DNA from: JADJPO01 sp963828555 | GTDB taxonomy: Bacteria > Actinomycetota > Actinomycetes > Actinomycetales > Kineosporiaceae | Assembly (NCBI GenBank): GCA_963828555.1 | Contig: CAWHEL010000004.1 | Span: 186,001 to 250,000 of the forward strand | Length of the DNA stretch: 64,000 bases | Direction of reading: 5' to 3' | The notes under the pieces: generated by a model | Told to the model about the DNA's origin: nothing | Seen by the model: only the letters and a program-made list of their open reading frames with translations | The model's database searches: none | Made by a program: the position numbers and the translations under genes | Part shown: positions 44,311-56,368 of the stretch, one piece after another | How positions within the stretch are numbered: position 1 is the stretch's first letter | Layout: every line of letters begins with the position of its first letter

Positions 44311-44730
44311 TCAGGGCCGGACGAGCCGCTGCAGGGCGAGCCGGGCCACCGGGGCGTAGCCGGCGACGAGGGGCGCCGCGAGCAGCGACGTGGCGATGGT
44401 GAGCGAGGTCTGTGATCCGCCGGGGCGGGCACGGACGTCGTGGTCCAGCTCGAACGCGATGGGCACGGTGACGAGTGTGCTGAGGGCGGGGCGCACCCGC
44501 CAGCTCCAGGTCCGTGCGTCCTCGTCCACGGCGGTCACCACGAACCGGGCGGCGATGCCGACGGGCCCGTGCACCAGGCCCTCCAGCCCGGCGCTCAGCC
44601 GCGCGCCGTTCGGTTCGACGTGGCGGACGTGGGGTGACCACGTCGACCACAGCTCGAGCCGGGCGTAGCGCTCCCACACCCGGGCGGGATCGGCGCCGCC
44701 GCGGGCGCGCAGGGTCACCCGCACGATCAC
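44311..44730 (-). CDS. SRPBCC (START/polyketide cyclase-like) family protein
   Basis: 139 residues. SRPBCC fold pattern: VWERYARLELWSTWSPHVRHVEPNG, then ARTWSWRVRPALSTLVTVPIAFELDHDV. Such proteins bind hydrophobic ligands; the ligand is unknown. It converges on the PBP gene and begins 5 bp after the stop of the GTPase gene upstream on the same strand, so the two are likely co-transcribed. Confidence 0.8.
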   Translation of the reverse strand: MIVRVTLRARGGADPARVWERYARLELWSTWSPHVRHVEPNGARLSAGLEGLVHGPVGIAARFVVTAVDEDARTWSWRVRPALSTLVTVPIAFELDHDVRARPGGSQTSLTIATSLLAAPLVAGYAPVARLALQRLVRP

Positions 44731-44735
44731 GATGT

Positions 44736-45542
44736 TCAGACGTGGCCGCTGAGCTGGGCCATCCGGGCCTCGAGGGCGGCCAGGTAGGCGTCACGCTGCT
44801 TGGCCGAGACGGCCGAGGTCCTGCCGCCCTCTGCGCAGACCGGCAGCACGTCAACGGACAGCTTCGCGGCACCGGCCAGGGCGCGCAGCTCGTCGAGTTT
44901 GACGGCGAACGGCGTTCCCGCGCCGGGGGAGTAGGCCCGTACCACCGCCTCGACCTCCTCGGGGTACAGGTCCGCCTTGGTCACCGCGATGATCAGCCAG
45001 GTGGGCTGGTCGCGGCGCACGGCCATGGCGGCGATCCGGTGCGCGGTGATGGTCCAGTCCTCGACCTCACGGGCGAGCTGCTGTTCCCGGTCGACGGCCG
45101 CCGACCCGGTGATGCCGGCCACGCGTCGTCCGGTCGCATAGCCGTTGGCCACCACGTGCAGCACGCCGTCCACCGCCTCGTCGTGGAAGACGTGGTCGAG
45201 CGCGCCCAGCCGGGTCGCCGCGTTCTCGCCGGGAACCACCCGGAACCGGAAGCCGCGCAGCCGGCCGGCATTGCGGGTGCGCCTCTCCATCACCGCCGAG
45301 CCCACGTCGGTCGTGCTCTGCGCCGCGGTGTGCCGGGTGAGCCTGTCCACCAGCGCGCTCTTGCCGACGCCGGTCATGCCGGTCACCGCGACGGTGGGAT
45401 AGCGCTCGCGCAACGTGCGATGGGCCCGCTGCCGGCCACCGGCCAGGGCGCCCACCGCGGTGGCCAGCACCATGCCGCGGTCACGCCCGGAGGCGGCCAT
45501 GCGGCGGCCGACGCTGATCACTCGCGCGGACGGCGCCCTCAT
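44736..45542 (-). CDS. P-loop GTPase of unknown role
   Basis: 268 residues from ATG 45542, which follows GGGAGGAC. G1 is VTGMTGVGKSALVDRL and the base-recognition motif is IIAVTKADLY (TKxD). The N-terminal 40 residues are basic and Ala/Gly-rich (GRRMAASGRDRGMVLATAVGALAGG). The protein resembles small Era/YihA-like GTPases; no C-terminal RNA-binding domain is recognisable. Partner: probably the SRPBCC protein encoded directly downstream. Confidence 0.75.
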   Translation of the reverse strand: MRAPSARVISVGRRMAASGRDRGMVLATAVGALAGGRQRAHRTLRERYPTVAVTGMTGVGKSALVDRLTRHTAAQSTTDVGSAVMERRTRNAGRLRGFRFRVVPGENAATRLGALDHVFHDEAVDGVLHVVANGYATGRRVAGITGSAAVDREQQLAREVEDWTITAHRIAAMAVRRDQPTWLIIAVTKADLYPEEVEAVVRAYSPGAGTPFAVKLDELRALAGAAKLSVDVLPVCAEGGRTSAVSAKQRDAYLAALEARMAQLSGHV

Positions 45543-45672
45543 CGTCCTCCCTTCGCCGGTCGTGCAAGGCCTCGAACCTAACTCAGGCCGCCGGACGGCG
45601 CGCGGGTGACGTCGGCTGGCCCTGGGCCAGGGCGTCCAGCCGTGGGCCAGGCCGTCGGTCCGCGCCCACCGG

Positions 45673-46040
45673 GTGCTGATTGCGGTGGCGTTGGGGGCTG
45701 CCACGCATGTCGGGTGGGACGAGTTCACCCACGAGGGCCGATTCGGCACCCGCCATGTCGCGGCCCTGGCCGAGGCCCACACCGTGACGCCCGCCGACCT
45801 GCCGGGCTATCGCTACGCAGTATCTGAGCAGTGTGGTCGGCCTGGCTGTGCTGATCCTGGCCGCGTTCCGGCGGCCCGGGTCGCCGTGGCCCAGGGACGG
45901 AGAGACCCTGCACTTGCCCGGGCGCTCCCGTGGGCCTTGGCCTTCCTGGCGATCACGTCCAGCATGAGTGGGGCGGCCGCGGCCGCGATGCTGGTCTGTG
46001 GGTGCGGACCCGCCTGGGCGATGCGGTCAGTGGCGGGAGG
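45673..46040 (+). pseudogene. frameshifted DUF4184-like remnant
   Basis: Frame 1 reads VALGAATHVGWDEFTHEGRFGTRH to GYRYA (45673-45816), then homology continues one frame over as QYLSSVVGLAVLILAAFRRPG (45818-45880), and returns to frame 1 as LARALPWALAFLAITSSMSG (about 45905-45965). The HVGWDEFTH and YxQY-SSVVGL pieces fit the DUF4184 membrane family. The family N-terminus is absent and at least two frame changes are needed, so the gene is broken. The family call is from memory of its motifs. Confidence 0.55.
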
Positions 46041-46047
46041 AGCTCGC

Positions 46048-46758
46048 TCAGATGGAGGAGCCGACCATGAGGCCGACGCCGTAGGTGACTGCCATGCCGA
46101 GTGCGCCCACCATCACGTTGCGCATCACCGCTCGCCGCGGGGGCGCCTGACCCATCCGGGCGCTGACGTACCCGGTCAGGGCCAGGGCGGCCACCACGGA
46201 GACGAAGCAGATGGCGACCCGGGCACCGGCCGGCGGGAGCAGGATCGCGAGCAGCGGCAGCAGGGCCCCGACGGTGAAGGAGAGGAACGAGGCCCATGAC
46301 GCCTGCCAGGGGCTGGTGAACCCCTCCGGGTCGATCTTGAGCTCCACGTCGGCGTGCGCGGCGAGGGCGTCGTGCTCGGTCAGCTCGAGAGCCACCTGGT
46401 GAGCGAGCGATTCGCTGATCCCCTTGTTGCGGTAGATCGCGGTGAGCTCCTCGAGCTCGTGCTCGGGCAGGTTCGCCAGCTCCCAGCGCTCGAGCTCGAT
46501 CATCGCCTTCTCGGTGTCCCGCTGGGTGCTCACCGACACGTACTCGCCGCCGGCCATCGACAGCGCCCCGGCCACCAGGCCCGCCACCCCGGCGGTGAGG
46601 ATCGCAGTGCGCTCCTGCGTGGCGCCGGCCACACCGACCACCAGTCCGGCGACGGACACGATGCCGTCGTTGGCTCCGAGCACTCCGGCCCGCAGCCAGT
46701 TCAGCCTGGCGGCGAGGCCGGAGTCGTGCGCTTCCTGGCCGTGCGGGGCGAACTCCAT
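46048..46758 (-). CDS. VIT1/CCC1-family membrane transporter
   Basis: 236 residues. VIT-family sequence: LNWLRAGVLGANDGIVSVAGLVVGVAGA in helix 1, SMAGGEYVSVSTQRDTEKAMIE after helix 2, a cytoplasmic metal-binding-like Glu/His segment, then three more helices (SFLSFTVGALLPLLAILL, ICFVSVVAALALTGYV, GALGMAVTYGVGLMVG). Family members move Fe2+ or Mn2+. ATG 46758; GTG 46767 is also possible. Confidence 0.9.
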   Translation of the reverse strand: MEFAPHGQEAHDSGLAARLNWLRAGVLGANDGIVSVAGLVVGVAGATQERTAILTAGVAGLVAGALSMAGGEYVSVSTQRDTEKAMIELERWELANLPEHELEELTAIYRNKGISESLAHQVALELTEHDALAAHADVELKIDPEGFTSPWQASWASFLSFTVGALLPLLAILLPPAGARVAICFVSVVAALALTGYVSARMGQAPPRRAVMRNVMVGALGMAVTYGVGLMVGSSI

Positions 46759-46778
46759 GTCCGCCACCGTAGTCGCGT

Positions 46779-47465
46779 TCACCCCAGTGGGTCGGGCGCC
46801 CGGGTGCAGATGCAGGCCTCGTTTCCCTCGGCGTCGGCGACCACCCACCAGGACGGCGCGTGCCCGTCGTCCACCAGCCGCCCACCGGCGGCGAGGCAGG
46901 CCTGCAGTCGGGCCGGCGCCTCGTCGTCCGGCACGTAGACGTCGAGGTGGAAGCGTCCCCGGCCCGGGCGCGCAGCGACCATCTGCTGGAACCAGAGCAC
47001 CGGTCCGCGCCCATCCGGGGCGGCCAGCTCCGGGCAGCCCCCGCTGAGCCGGTGGTGCTCGGTATAGCCCAGGGCTGCCCGCCAGAACGGCCGCACCGCC
47101 TCGGCGTCCAGCACGTCGAGGGCGATCTCGACCCGTTCCGGCTGCGGCAGCGTCGTGGCGCCGACCGAGGCCGCAGCCTGCACGATCTGGTGCGCCAGCT
47201 CGACGTCCAGCTGGGTCAGCCCGCCCGAGGAATGGGTCGAGAGGGTGAACGTCACCGTGCACCAGCGCAGGTCGATGTCCGGATGGTGATCCATCAGCTC
47301 GGCGTCCTCGGCGACGATCCGCACCAGCTGGACCGCCTCCTCGAAGGACGGCGCGCGGACGGCGAGGACCAGTGTGCCCAAGGCGCCACGATGCACTCCG
47401 GGCAGATCGGCCAGCTGCCGGGCGATCTCGTCGTCGTCGAGCAGACGGGGAGTCGGGTACGCCAT
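46779..47465 (-). CDS. pterin-4a-carbinolamine dehydratase fused to VOC domain
   Basis: 228 residues. Residues 1-95 are a PCD domain (FEEAVQLVRIVAEDAELMDHHPDIDLRWCTVTFTLSTHSSGGLTQLDVELA) with the H-H-P catalytic region. Residues about 108-228 are a VOC domain (EIALDVLDAEAVRPFWRAALGY; FHLDVYVPDDEAPARLQACLAAGGRLV; VVADAEGNEACIC). No phenylalanine hydroxylase is nearby, so a pterin-recycling role is uncertain. ATG 47465 follows CACAGT by six bases; its leaderless-like promoter faces that of the Nudix gene within 26 bp. Confidence 0.85.
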   Translation of the reverse strand: MAYPTPRLLDDDEIARQLADLPGVHRGALGTLVLAVRAPSFEEAVQLVRIVAEDAELMDHHPDIDLRWCTVTFTLSTHSSGGLTQLDVELAHQIVQAAASVGATTLPQPERVEIALDVLDAEAVRPFWRAALGYTEHHRLSGGCPELAAPDGRGPVLWFQQMVAARPGRGRFHLDVYVPDDEAPARLQACLAAGGRLVDDGHAPSWWVVADAEGNEACICTRAPDPLG

Positions 47466-47490
47466 CGACCCACTGTGCCAGGGTGGCGAG

Positions 47491-47919
47491 GTGGACGAGG
47501 TGATCTGGGTCGTGGCAGCGGCCGTGGTCGACGACCTGCGGCGCCCGCGCCGGTTGCTGGCGGCGCGACGTACCGAACCCGCCTGGGCCGCCGGTCGCTG
47601 GGAGCTGCCCGGCGGCACGCGCGAATCGGGCGAGGACGTGCAGCGCGCGCTGCACCGCGAGCTGGCCGAGGAACTGGGCGTCACCGTGCGGCTCGGCGAG
47701 GAGGTCCGGGGTCCGGACGGCGCCGAGGCCGGCTGGGCGATCCGGCCCGGCTACCGGATGAGGGTGTGGTGGGCCGCCGTGGCCGAGGGCGACCCAGCAC
47801 CGATCGAGGCCCACGACGCGGTGGTCTGGCTCGAGGCCGGGTGCTGGTCGGACATCGCCTGGCTCGACTCAAACCACCCGATCATCGGCGTGCTGGCAGC
47901 GACGGTGTCGAATGGGTGA
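47491..47919 (+). CDS. Nudix hydrolase, MutT-like
   Basis: 142 residues from GTG 47491. The Nudix box is complete (GGTRESGEDVQRALHRELAEEL, fitting GX5EX7REUXEEXGU). N-terminal VIWVVAAAVVDD and the RWELPGG approach resemble 8-oxo-dGTP diphosphatases. CAGGGT ends six bases before the start. The stop overlaps the next gene's start by 8 bp. Confidence 0.88.
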   Translation: MDEVIWVVAAAVVDDLRRPRRLLAARRTEPAWAAGRWELPGGTRESGEDVQRALHRELAEELGVTVRLGEEVRGPDGAEAGWAIRPGYRMRVWWAAVAEGDPAPIEAHDAVVWLEAGCWSDIAWLDSNHPIIGVLAATVSNG

Positions 47920-49006
47920 GCCGCCGGAGCGGGCGACGGGCCTGCCGGTGGACCTGCGCCCGGGAGCGACGAACTCGCTGACAGACGTGGCCGGGATCCG
48001 GGTCGGTCATGCGGGACGGCGCGAGGACGGGTGGCTGACCGGAACCACCGTGGTGCTGCCGCCCCCGGAGGGCGCCGTCGCCGGGGTCGACGTGCGCGGC
48101 GGCGGGCCGGGCACCCGGGAGACCGACGTGCTCGACCCGCGCAACCTGGTCGAGCGGGTCCACGCCGTGGTGCTCACCGGCGGGAGCGCGTTCGGACTGG
48201 CCGCCGCGGACGGCGTGATGGCCCGGCTGCGGGCCGACGGCATCGGCTACTCGGTGCCGGTGGCCGGTGGAACGGCCGTGGTGCCGATCGTGCCCGCGGC
48301 GGTGATCTTCGACCTGGGGCGCGGCGGCGACCCGGGCAACCACCCCGGTCCCGGGTTCGGCGAGGCCGCCTACGCCGCCGCCTCCGCGGGGCCGGTGGCC
48401 CAGGGCGTGGTGGGTGCGGGCATCGGCGCCAGGGCCGGTGAGCTCAAGGGTGGCCTCGGATCGGCCAGTGTGGTGCTGGCGGACGGCACCACCGTCGCGG
48501 CGCTGGTGGTGGTGAACGCGGTCGGCTCGTGCGTGGACCCCGGCACCGGCGAGCTGTACGCCGTCCGGTTCGGCCTGCCCGGGGAGTTCGAGCAGGCCTG
48601 CATCGCCGATCATCGGGCGGCGCACCCGCCACCGGACGGCGAGGCGGGGACGCCCCAGGCCACCACGCTCGGGGTGATCGCGACCGACGCCACGCTGACC
48701 AAGGCCCAGTGCGCCAAAGTGTCCGGGATCGGGCACGACGGACTGGCCCGCGCGATCCGCCCGGTGCACACGATGTTCGACGGTGACACCCTGTTCACCC
48801 TGGCCACCGGTCGCGGGATCACCCCCGACCCGCCGGCCTTCCACGCCCTGTTGAGCGCCGCCGCGGACTGCGTCACCCGGGCGGTCGGGCACGCGATGCT
48901 GGCCGCCGAACCGGTCGAGGGTGCCGAGGGGCCGCTGCCCAGTTTCACCAGCCTGGCCGGGGGCGGCGTCGACGGCGCCGCAGGGGCCGGCGGTCCCCGC
49001 ACCTAA
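47912..49006 (+). CDS. P1-family peptidase (DmpA/S58 type)
   Basis: 364 residues. DmpA-like N-terminal nucleophile family: NSLTDVAGIRVGHAGRREDGWLTGTTVVL, GVDVRGGGPGTRETDVLDP, VVLTGGSAFGLAAADGVMARL, and the putative autoprocessing region around LVVVNAVGSCVD. These enzymes cleave N-terminal residues from beta-peptides or amides. ATG 47912 overlaps the Nudix stop, so it is translationally coupled. Terminal low-complexity Gly/Ala tail. Confidence 0.87.
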   Translation: MGEPPERATGLPVDLRPGATNSLTDVAGIRVGHAGRREDGWLTGTTVVLPPPEGAVAGVDVRGGGPGTRETDVLDPRNLVERVHAVVLTGGSAFGLAAADGVMARLRADGIGYSVPVAGGTAVVPIVPAAVIFDLGRGGDPGNHPGPGFGEAAYAAASAGPVAQGVVGAGIGARAGELKGGLGSASVVLADGTTVAALVVVNAVGSCVDPGTGELYAVRFGLPGEFEQACIADHRAAHPPPDGEAGTPQATTLGVIATDATLTKAQCAKVSGIGHDGLARAIRPVHTMFDGDTLFTLATGRGITPDPPAFHALLSAAADCVTRAVGHAMLAAEPVEGAEGPLPSFTSLAGGGVDGAAGAGGPRT

Positions 49007-49077
49007 GATGGGACCCGCCGCGCTCCGCTCCGGAGGGCGCCACCCGATGATCCCCGACCTGGAACGAGTGCTCCCGC

Positions 49078-50965
<1,888 letters not shown>

Positions 50966-51357
50966 GGCTGTTCGCGGCGACGTCGGCAGGTCACGCGAAG
51001 GTCTACCGCCGAGTAGCTTGGCCAAATCGTTACAGATGATCCTGTCGGCGTCGAGCGATGCGAAAATGACGCGCAGTCAGCGAAAGATCTCGCCTGGTAG
51101 CCGATACTGGCGGAAAATCTGCCGCCAAAGGCCACAATCGACGCGAGAATTGCTTGACTATGACGCTTGGGTTGTGATTCGCGACGCACCGTGCGACACG
51201 GCGGTGGTGCTCTCGGGGAGCAGACCTCTGGACGGCGCCGACTTGTCGGCTAACCTGCCGTTGCTGTGCAGATTCGACTACCGCGAGCCATGTCAAGGGG
51301 TTTCTCGACATGATGCGACGCGGCAATTGACTGGCCGACATCGAGTGGAGGTGGCAG
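50966..51357 (+). other. 392-bp intergenic region before the dpp operon
   Basis: Except for the out-of-frame tail of typA (to 51039), no gene is supported here. The middle part is clearly AT-richer than its surroundings, as expected of a regulatory region. A TTGACT at about 51150 is a possible -35, without a convincing -10. A TAACCT at 51251-51256 is a possible -10. GTGGAGGTGGCAG before 51358 supplies the ribosome binding site. The dpp operon promoter probably lies here. Confidence 0.4.
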
Positions 51358-52347
51358 GTGAGCGCTGAGGTGACCCTGCAGGGTGAACCGATCGCCGACC
51401 CGCCTGCCGCTCCCGTCGGCCCGGGCATGGAGGGCCTCTCCCCGGGCAAGCTCGCCTGGCGCCGCCTGAAGCGGAACAAGACCGCCATGGGGAGCCTGTC
51501 CATCGTGATCGGGATCGTGGCGCTGGCGGTCTTCGCGCCGCTGGTCACCAAGCTGTTCGGAGTCACCATCGAGGGTGACTCGAACCTGATCGGCGAGTCC
51601 GGGGCGCTGCCGATCTCCGGCCCGACGCTCGCCCACCCGTTCGGGATCGAGCCCGGGACGGGTCGCGACCTGCTCGCCCTGCTCCTCTACGGGGCCCGCG
51701 TCACCCTGTTCGTGGCGATCTCGGCGACGGTCCTCACGATCACGATCGGCGTGCTCATCGGCACCGTCGCTGCGGCCTCACGAGGACGGCTGGACCGGAT
51801 CCTCTCCTGGATCATGGACCTCACGTTGACCTTCCCCCAGTTGTTGCTGCTGCTGGCGATGAGCAACGTGATCACCCAGCGGCTGACGTCGTTCGGGGTC
51901 CCCGAGGGCAACCCGAGTCGCATCGCCTATCTGATCCTGTTCTTCGCGGTCTTCGGTTGGCCCTACATCGCCCGGGTGGTGCGCGGTCAGGTGATCAGCC
52001 TGCGGGAGCGCGAGTTCGTCGAGGCAGCCGTGGCCATGGGAGCCTCCCGCCGCAGGATCGTGCTCACCGAGCTGATCCCGAACCTGTGGGCGCCGGTGCT
52101 GGTCTACGCCTCGATCACCCTGCCCGCCTACATCGGTGCCGAGGCCACCCTCGCCTTCCTCAACGTCGGGACCGACGCCTCGATGCCCACCTGGGGCAAG
52201 CTGCTGCAGGACTCGATCAACTACTTCCAGTCCTACCCGGCCTACCTGCTCTTCCCCGCGCTGGCGCTGGTACTCACGGTGCTGTCGTTCAACCTCCTGG
52301 GCGACGCCGTGCGCGATGCCCTCGACCCCCGGGCCGGGCGCGTGTGA
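51358..52347 (+). CDS. dppC: dipeptide/oligopeptide ABC transporter permease (DppC type)
   Basis: 329 residues from GTG 51358. N-terminal OppC-type segment (LAWRRLKRNKTAMGSLSIVIGIVALAVFAPLV), then five more helices and the EAA loop in the form REREFVEAAVAMGASRRRIVLTELIPNL. It pairs with the DppB permease to pass peptides imported by the binding protein. First gene of the operon; the order permease C, binding protein, permease B, then two ATPases is unusual. Confidence 0.92.
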   Translation: MSAEVTLQGEPIADPPAAPVGPGMEGLSPGKLAWRRLKRNKTAMGSLSIVIGIVALAVFAPLVTKLFGVTIEGDSNLIGESGALPISGPTLAHPFGIEPGTGRDLLALLLYGARVTLFVAISATVLTITIGVLIGTVAAASRGRLDRILSWIMDLTLTFPQLLLLLAMSNVITQRLTSFGVPEGNPSRIAYLILFFAVFGWPYIARVVRGQVISLREREFVEAAVAMGASRRRIVLTELIPNLWAPVLVYASITLPAYIGAEATLAFLNVGTDASMPTWGKLLQDSINYFQSYPAYLLFPALALVLTVLSFNLLGDAVRDALDPRAGRV

Positions 52348-52371
52348 ATCCGCGCACGGCACCCCCACAGA

Positions 52372-52389
52372 CTCCCGCATTCGCGGGAG
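52372..52389 (+). other. small intercistronic hairpin between dppC and dppA
   Basis: CTCCCGC (52372-52378) and GCGGGAG (52383-52389) pair around ATTC. It lies between the dppC stop and the binding-protein gene, where a hairpin often stabilises or processes operon mRNA to raise binding-protein expression. Confidence 0.45.
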
Positions 52390-52462
52390 CCGACCGGTCC
52401 CTCGACCGGCGGCAGCAGGTCCGGCCCTCCCGGCCGACTCCTCTTCCTTCCGGAGGAAACAC

Positions 52463-54240
52463 ATGGTGAACCGCAAGCCCGGCACGCTCGGTGCCCTGAT
52501 CGCTGGGGCAGCCGCGCTCAGCCTCGCCGCCTGCGGCGGAGGAGGCAGCACACCGGCGGCCAGCAGCGCTGCGGGTGGTGGCGCCAGCGCCGCTGCTGGT
52601 GAGAACAAGGGCGGCACGCTGTTCGTCCTGTCCGGGGGGACAAGTTCTCCCACCTCGATCCCCAGCGCAACTACACCGGCGTGGACCTGAACTTTGCGGG
52701 CGCCTTCATCCACCGCAGCCTGACCACCTACAAGATCGCCGAGGGGACGGCCGGCACGGAGATCGTGCCCGACCTGGCCACCGACATCGGCAAGGCCGAG
52801 AACGACGCCAAGAAGTGGACCTTCACCCTGCGTGACGGGGTCACCTTCGAGGACGGCGCGCCGATCACCTGTGCCGACGTCAAGTACGGCGTCTCCCGCA
52901 CCTTCGCCCAGGACGTCATCACCGACGGCCCGACGTATGCGATCTCGATGCTCGACATCCCGAAGGCGGATGGCAAGAGCATCTACACCGGCCCGTACAA
53001 GAACACCCCTGAGGGCGTGGCAGCGTTCGACAAGGCGATCACGTGCTCCGAGGACGGCAAGACCATCGTCTTCAACCTCGGCAAGCCGGTCCCGGACTTC
53101 AACGGGGCACTGACCCTGCTCTCGTTCTCCCCGGTGCCCAAGGCCAAGGACACCGGCGAGAAGTACGACATGGCCCCGGTCTCCACGGGTCCGTACAAGA
53201 TCGAGTCGTACACCGAGAAGAAGTCGATCGTCCTTGTGCGCAACGACAAGTGGAGCCAGGCCAGCGACCCGGTGCGCAAGGCGTACCCGGACAAGGTGGT
53301 CAAGCTGTTCAGCCTGAACCCGCAGGTCGTGGACGCCCGGATCCAGAAGTCGGCCGGTGACGACGCCTTCGCGGTCGCGGACGACAACATCGACCCGGCC
53401 GACCTCAGCCCGTTGTTCGGCAATGCCCAGCTCAAGGACCGGCTCAGCGACCAGCTCGACCCCTTCTCGCGGTACTACGCGATCAACACCAAGAAGGTGC
53501 CGAACGTCAAGCACCGCCAGGCGCTGATGGCCGCCCTGGACCGTCAGGCGCTACTCAAGGTCGCCGGCGGCACCTATGCCGGTGTCTACGGTGATGGGGC
53601 ACTGAAGGCGAACATCGGCCAGGACTACGCACCGACCGGGATCTGGGAGGGTGGCCTGGGCGCCGCCGTTCCGAACACCGGCAACACGGACCTGGCCAAG
53701 AAGCTGATCGCCGACTCGGGGGCCACCCCGCCGGAGATCGTCTTCGACTACGGCAAGGCCAAGGACGACCAGACGGCTGACAAGGCCGCCGCCATCGCCA
53801 AGGCCTCGTGGGAGAAGGCCGGCTTCAAGGTCAAGCTGAACCCGATCGAGCAGTCGGCGTACTACCCGACCGTGCAGACGCGGGAGAAGCAGGGCTCAGT
53901 CTCCGGCGCCGGCTGGGGCCCGGACTGGCTGAACGCCTCCACCGTGATCCCGGAGCTGTTCACCACTGAGGGCGGCTTCAACCTGTCGCAGTGGGACGAC
54001 GCGGCGTTCATTGCCAAGGTGGAGGACGCCAAGACCACCCTGGACCGCGCCGAGCAGGCCAAGAAGTGGCAGGCGCTGAACAAGGAGAGCGTCGAGCTGG
54101 GCCTGATCATCCCGACCCGGCATAGCAAGGAGCAGCTGATCTTCGGAACCAAGGTGAAGACCGTCACCTTCGGTGGCAAGCCTTACACCAGCCCGGCGTT
54201 CGGTGGCCCCTCGTTCGGTGATCTCTACCTGGAGAAGTGA
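52463..54240 (+). CDS. dppA: peptide ABC transporter substrate-binding lipoprotein, frameshifted
   Basis: From ATG 52463, after AGGAGG-like CGGAGGAAAC, the frame reads a lipoprotein signal with lipobox LSLAAC and a linker to KGGTLFVLSGG, then stops at 52690 after a run of six G (52634-52639). One base more in that run would continue as DKFSHLDPQRNYTGVDLNFAGAFIHRSLTTY, which joins the long frame ending at 54240 (SBP family 5: VTFEDGAPITCADVKYGVSRTF; PVSTGPYKIESYTEKKS; LIADSGATPPEIVFDYGKA). The intact protein would have 592 residues. As sequenced, only the first 75 codons can be translated. Real mutation or homopolymer error. Confidence 0.9.
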
Positions 54241-54251
54241 CCCGATGAGTT

Positions 54252-54283
54252 GTGCCCGGCCGGTCCTCGGACCGGCCGGGCAC
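54252..54283 (+). terminator. strong hairpin between dppA and dppB
   Basis: Fifteen-base perfect arms GTGCCCGGCCGGTCC (54252-54266) and its complement (54269-54283) with a two-base loop, 11 bp after the binding-protein stop. It could act as a partial terminator or 3' stabiliser, giving more binding protein than permease, a common design in ABC import operons. Confidence 0.7.
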
Positions 54284-54326
54284 ACCCATAGGTCTGTGGC
54301 ATAGCGGCTCGTCGGGAGGCATCCTC

Positions 54327-55318
54327 GTGCTCGGTTACGTGGTCAAGCGGTTCGGTTCGATGATCGTCATGCTGGCCGGTCTGAGTGTCCTGGTGTTCCT
54401 GCTGTTCTCCGTGCTGCCGACCGACCCGGCGCGGCTGACCTGCGGCAAGTCCTGCACCGAGGACGTGATCGCGGCCAACCGGGTGCGGCTCGGCCTGGAC
54501 AAGCCGGTGGCTGAGCAGTACGCCATCTGGGTCAAGGGCATCGTGGCCGGGCGCACCTACAACAAGGGCCAGGGTGCGGCCGAGATCGAATGCCCCGCCC
54601 CATGCCTCGGGTACTCCTTCTCCCAGCAGCGCAACGTCACCGACCTGGTCAAGGAGACGGTGCCGGTCACGATGTGGCTGGCCCTGGGCGCATTCATCCT
54701 CTGGATGTCGTTCGGCCTGACCACCGGGGTGCTTGCCGCCCTCAACCGAGGGCGATGGCCGGATGCCGTGCTGCAGGGCATCTCGCTCGTCGCCTATTCC
54801 TTACCCAGCTTCTTCGTCGGCCTGGCACTGCTCATCCTTCTGATCGTGCAGCTGAGCCTGCTGCCCTATCCCGACTACTACCCGCTCAGCGAGGATCCGA
54901 AGAAGTTCTTCACCACCATGCTCCTGCCGTGGGTCACGGTGTCCTTCACCACGGCCGCCTTCTACACCCGCCTGACCAGGACCCAGATGGTGGAGACGCT
55001 CGGTGAGGACTTCATCCGCACCGCCCGCGCCAAGGGCCTGCCCGAGCGGGTGGTCACGATCAAGCACGCGCTGCGCGCCGGGTTGACCCCGATCGTCACC
55101 GCAGCCGGCCTGGACCTGGGCATCCTCCTCGGCGGTGCGATCATCACCGAGCAGATCTACAACCTTCCTGGGCTCGGGCGGCTCGCCGTCGGAGCTGTCG
55201 TCGACTCCGATCTGCCGGTGATCACCGGAGTGACCCTGGTGGCCGCCACCTTCATCATCGTGGCCAACTTCATCGTGGACATGCTCTACATGGTGATCGA
55301 CCCGAGGGTGAGGCTCGC

Positions 55319-55322
<4 letters not shown>
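54327..55322 (+). CDS. dppB: dipeptide ABC transporter permease (DppB type)
   Basis: 331 residues from GTG 54327, which follows GGGAGG. DppB signatures: N-terminal GYVVKRFGSMIVMLAGLSVLVFLLF, the ANRVRLGLDKPVAEQYAIWVKGI segment, and EAA-loop RTARAKGLPERVVTIKHALRAGLTPIVTA. It has an unusual Cys-rich extracytoplasmic stretch (TCGKSCTED ... IECPAPCLGYS) not typical of E. coli DppB. The stop overlaps the dppD start (ATGA). Confidence 0.92.

Positions 55323-56364
<1,042 letters not shown>

Positions 56365-56368
<4 letters not shown>

Noticed and set aside
51040..51357. Small ORFs within the AT-richer region before dppC
   Set aside because: Short frames in this stretch lack ribosome binding sites and conserved features; the region is better explained as regulatory.
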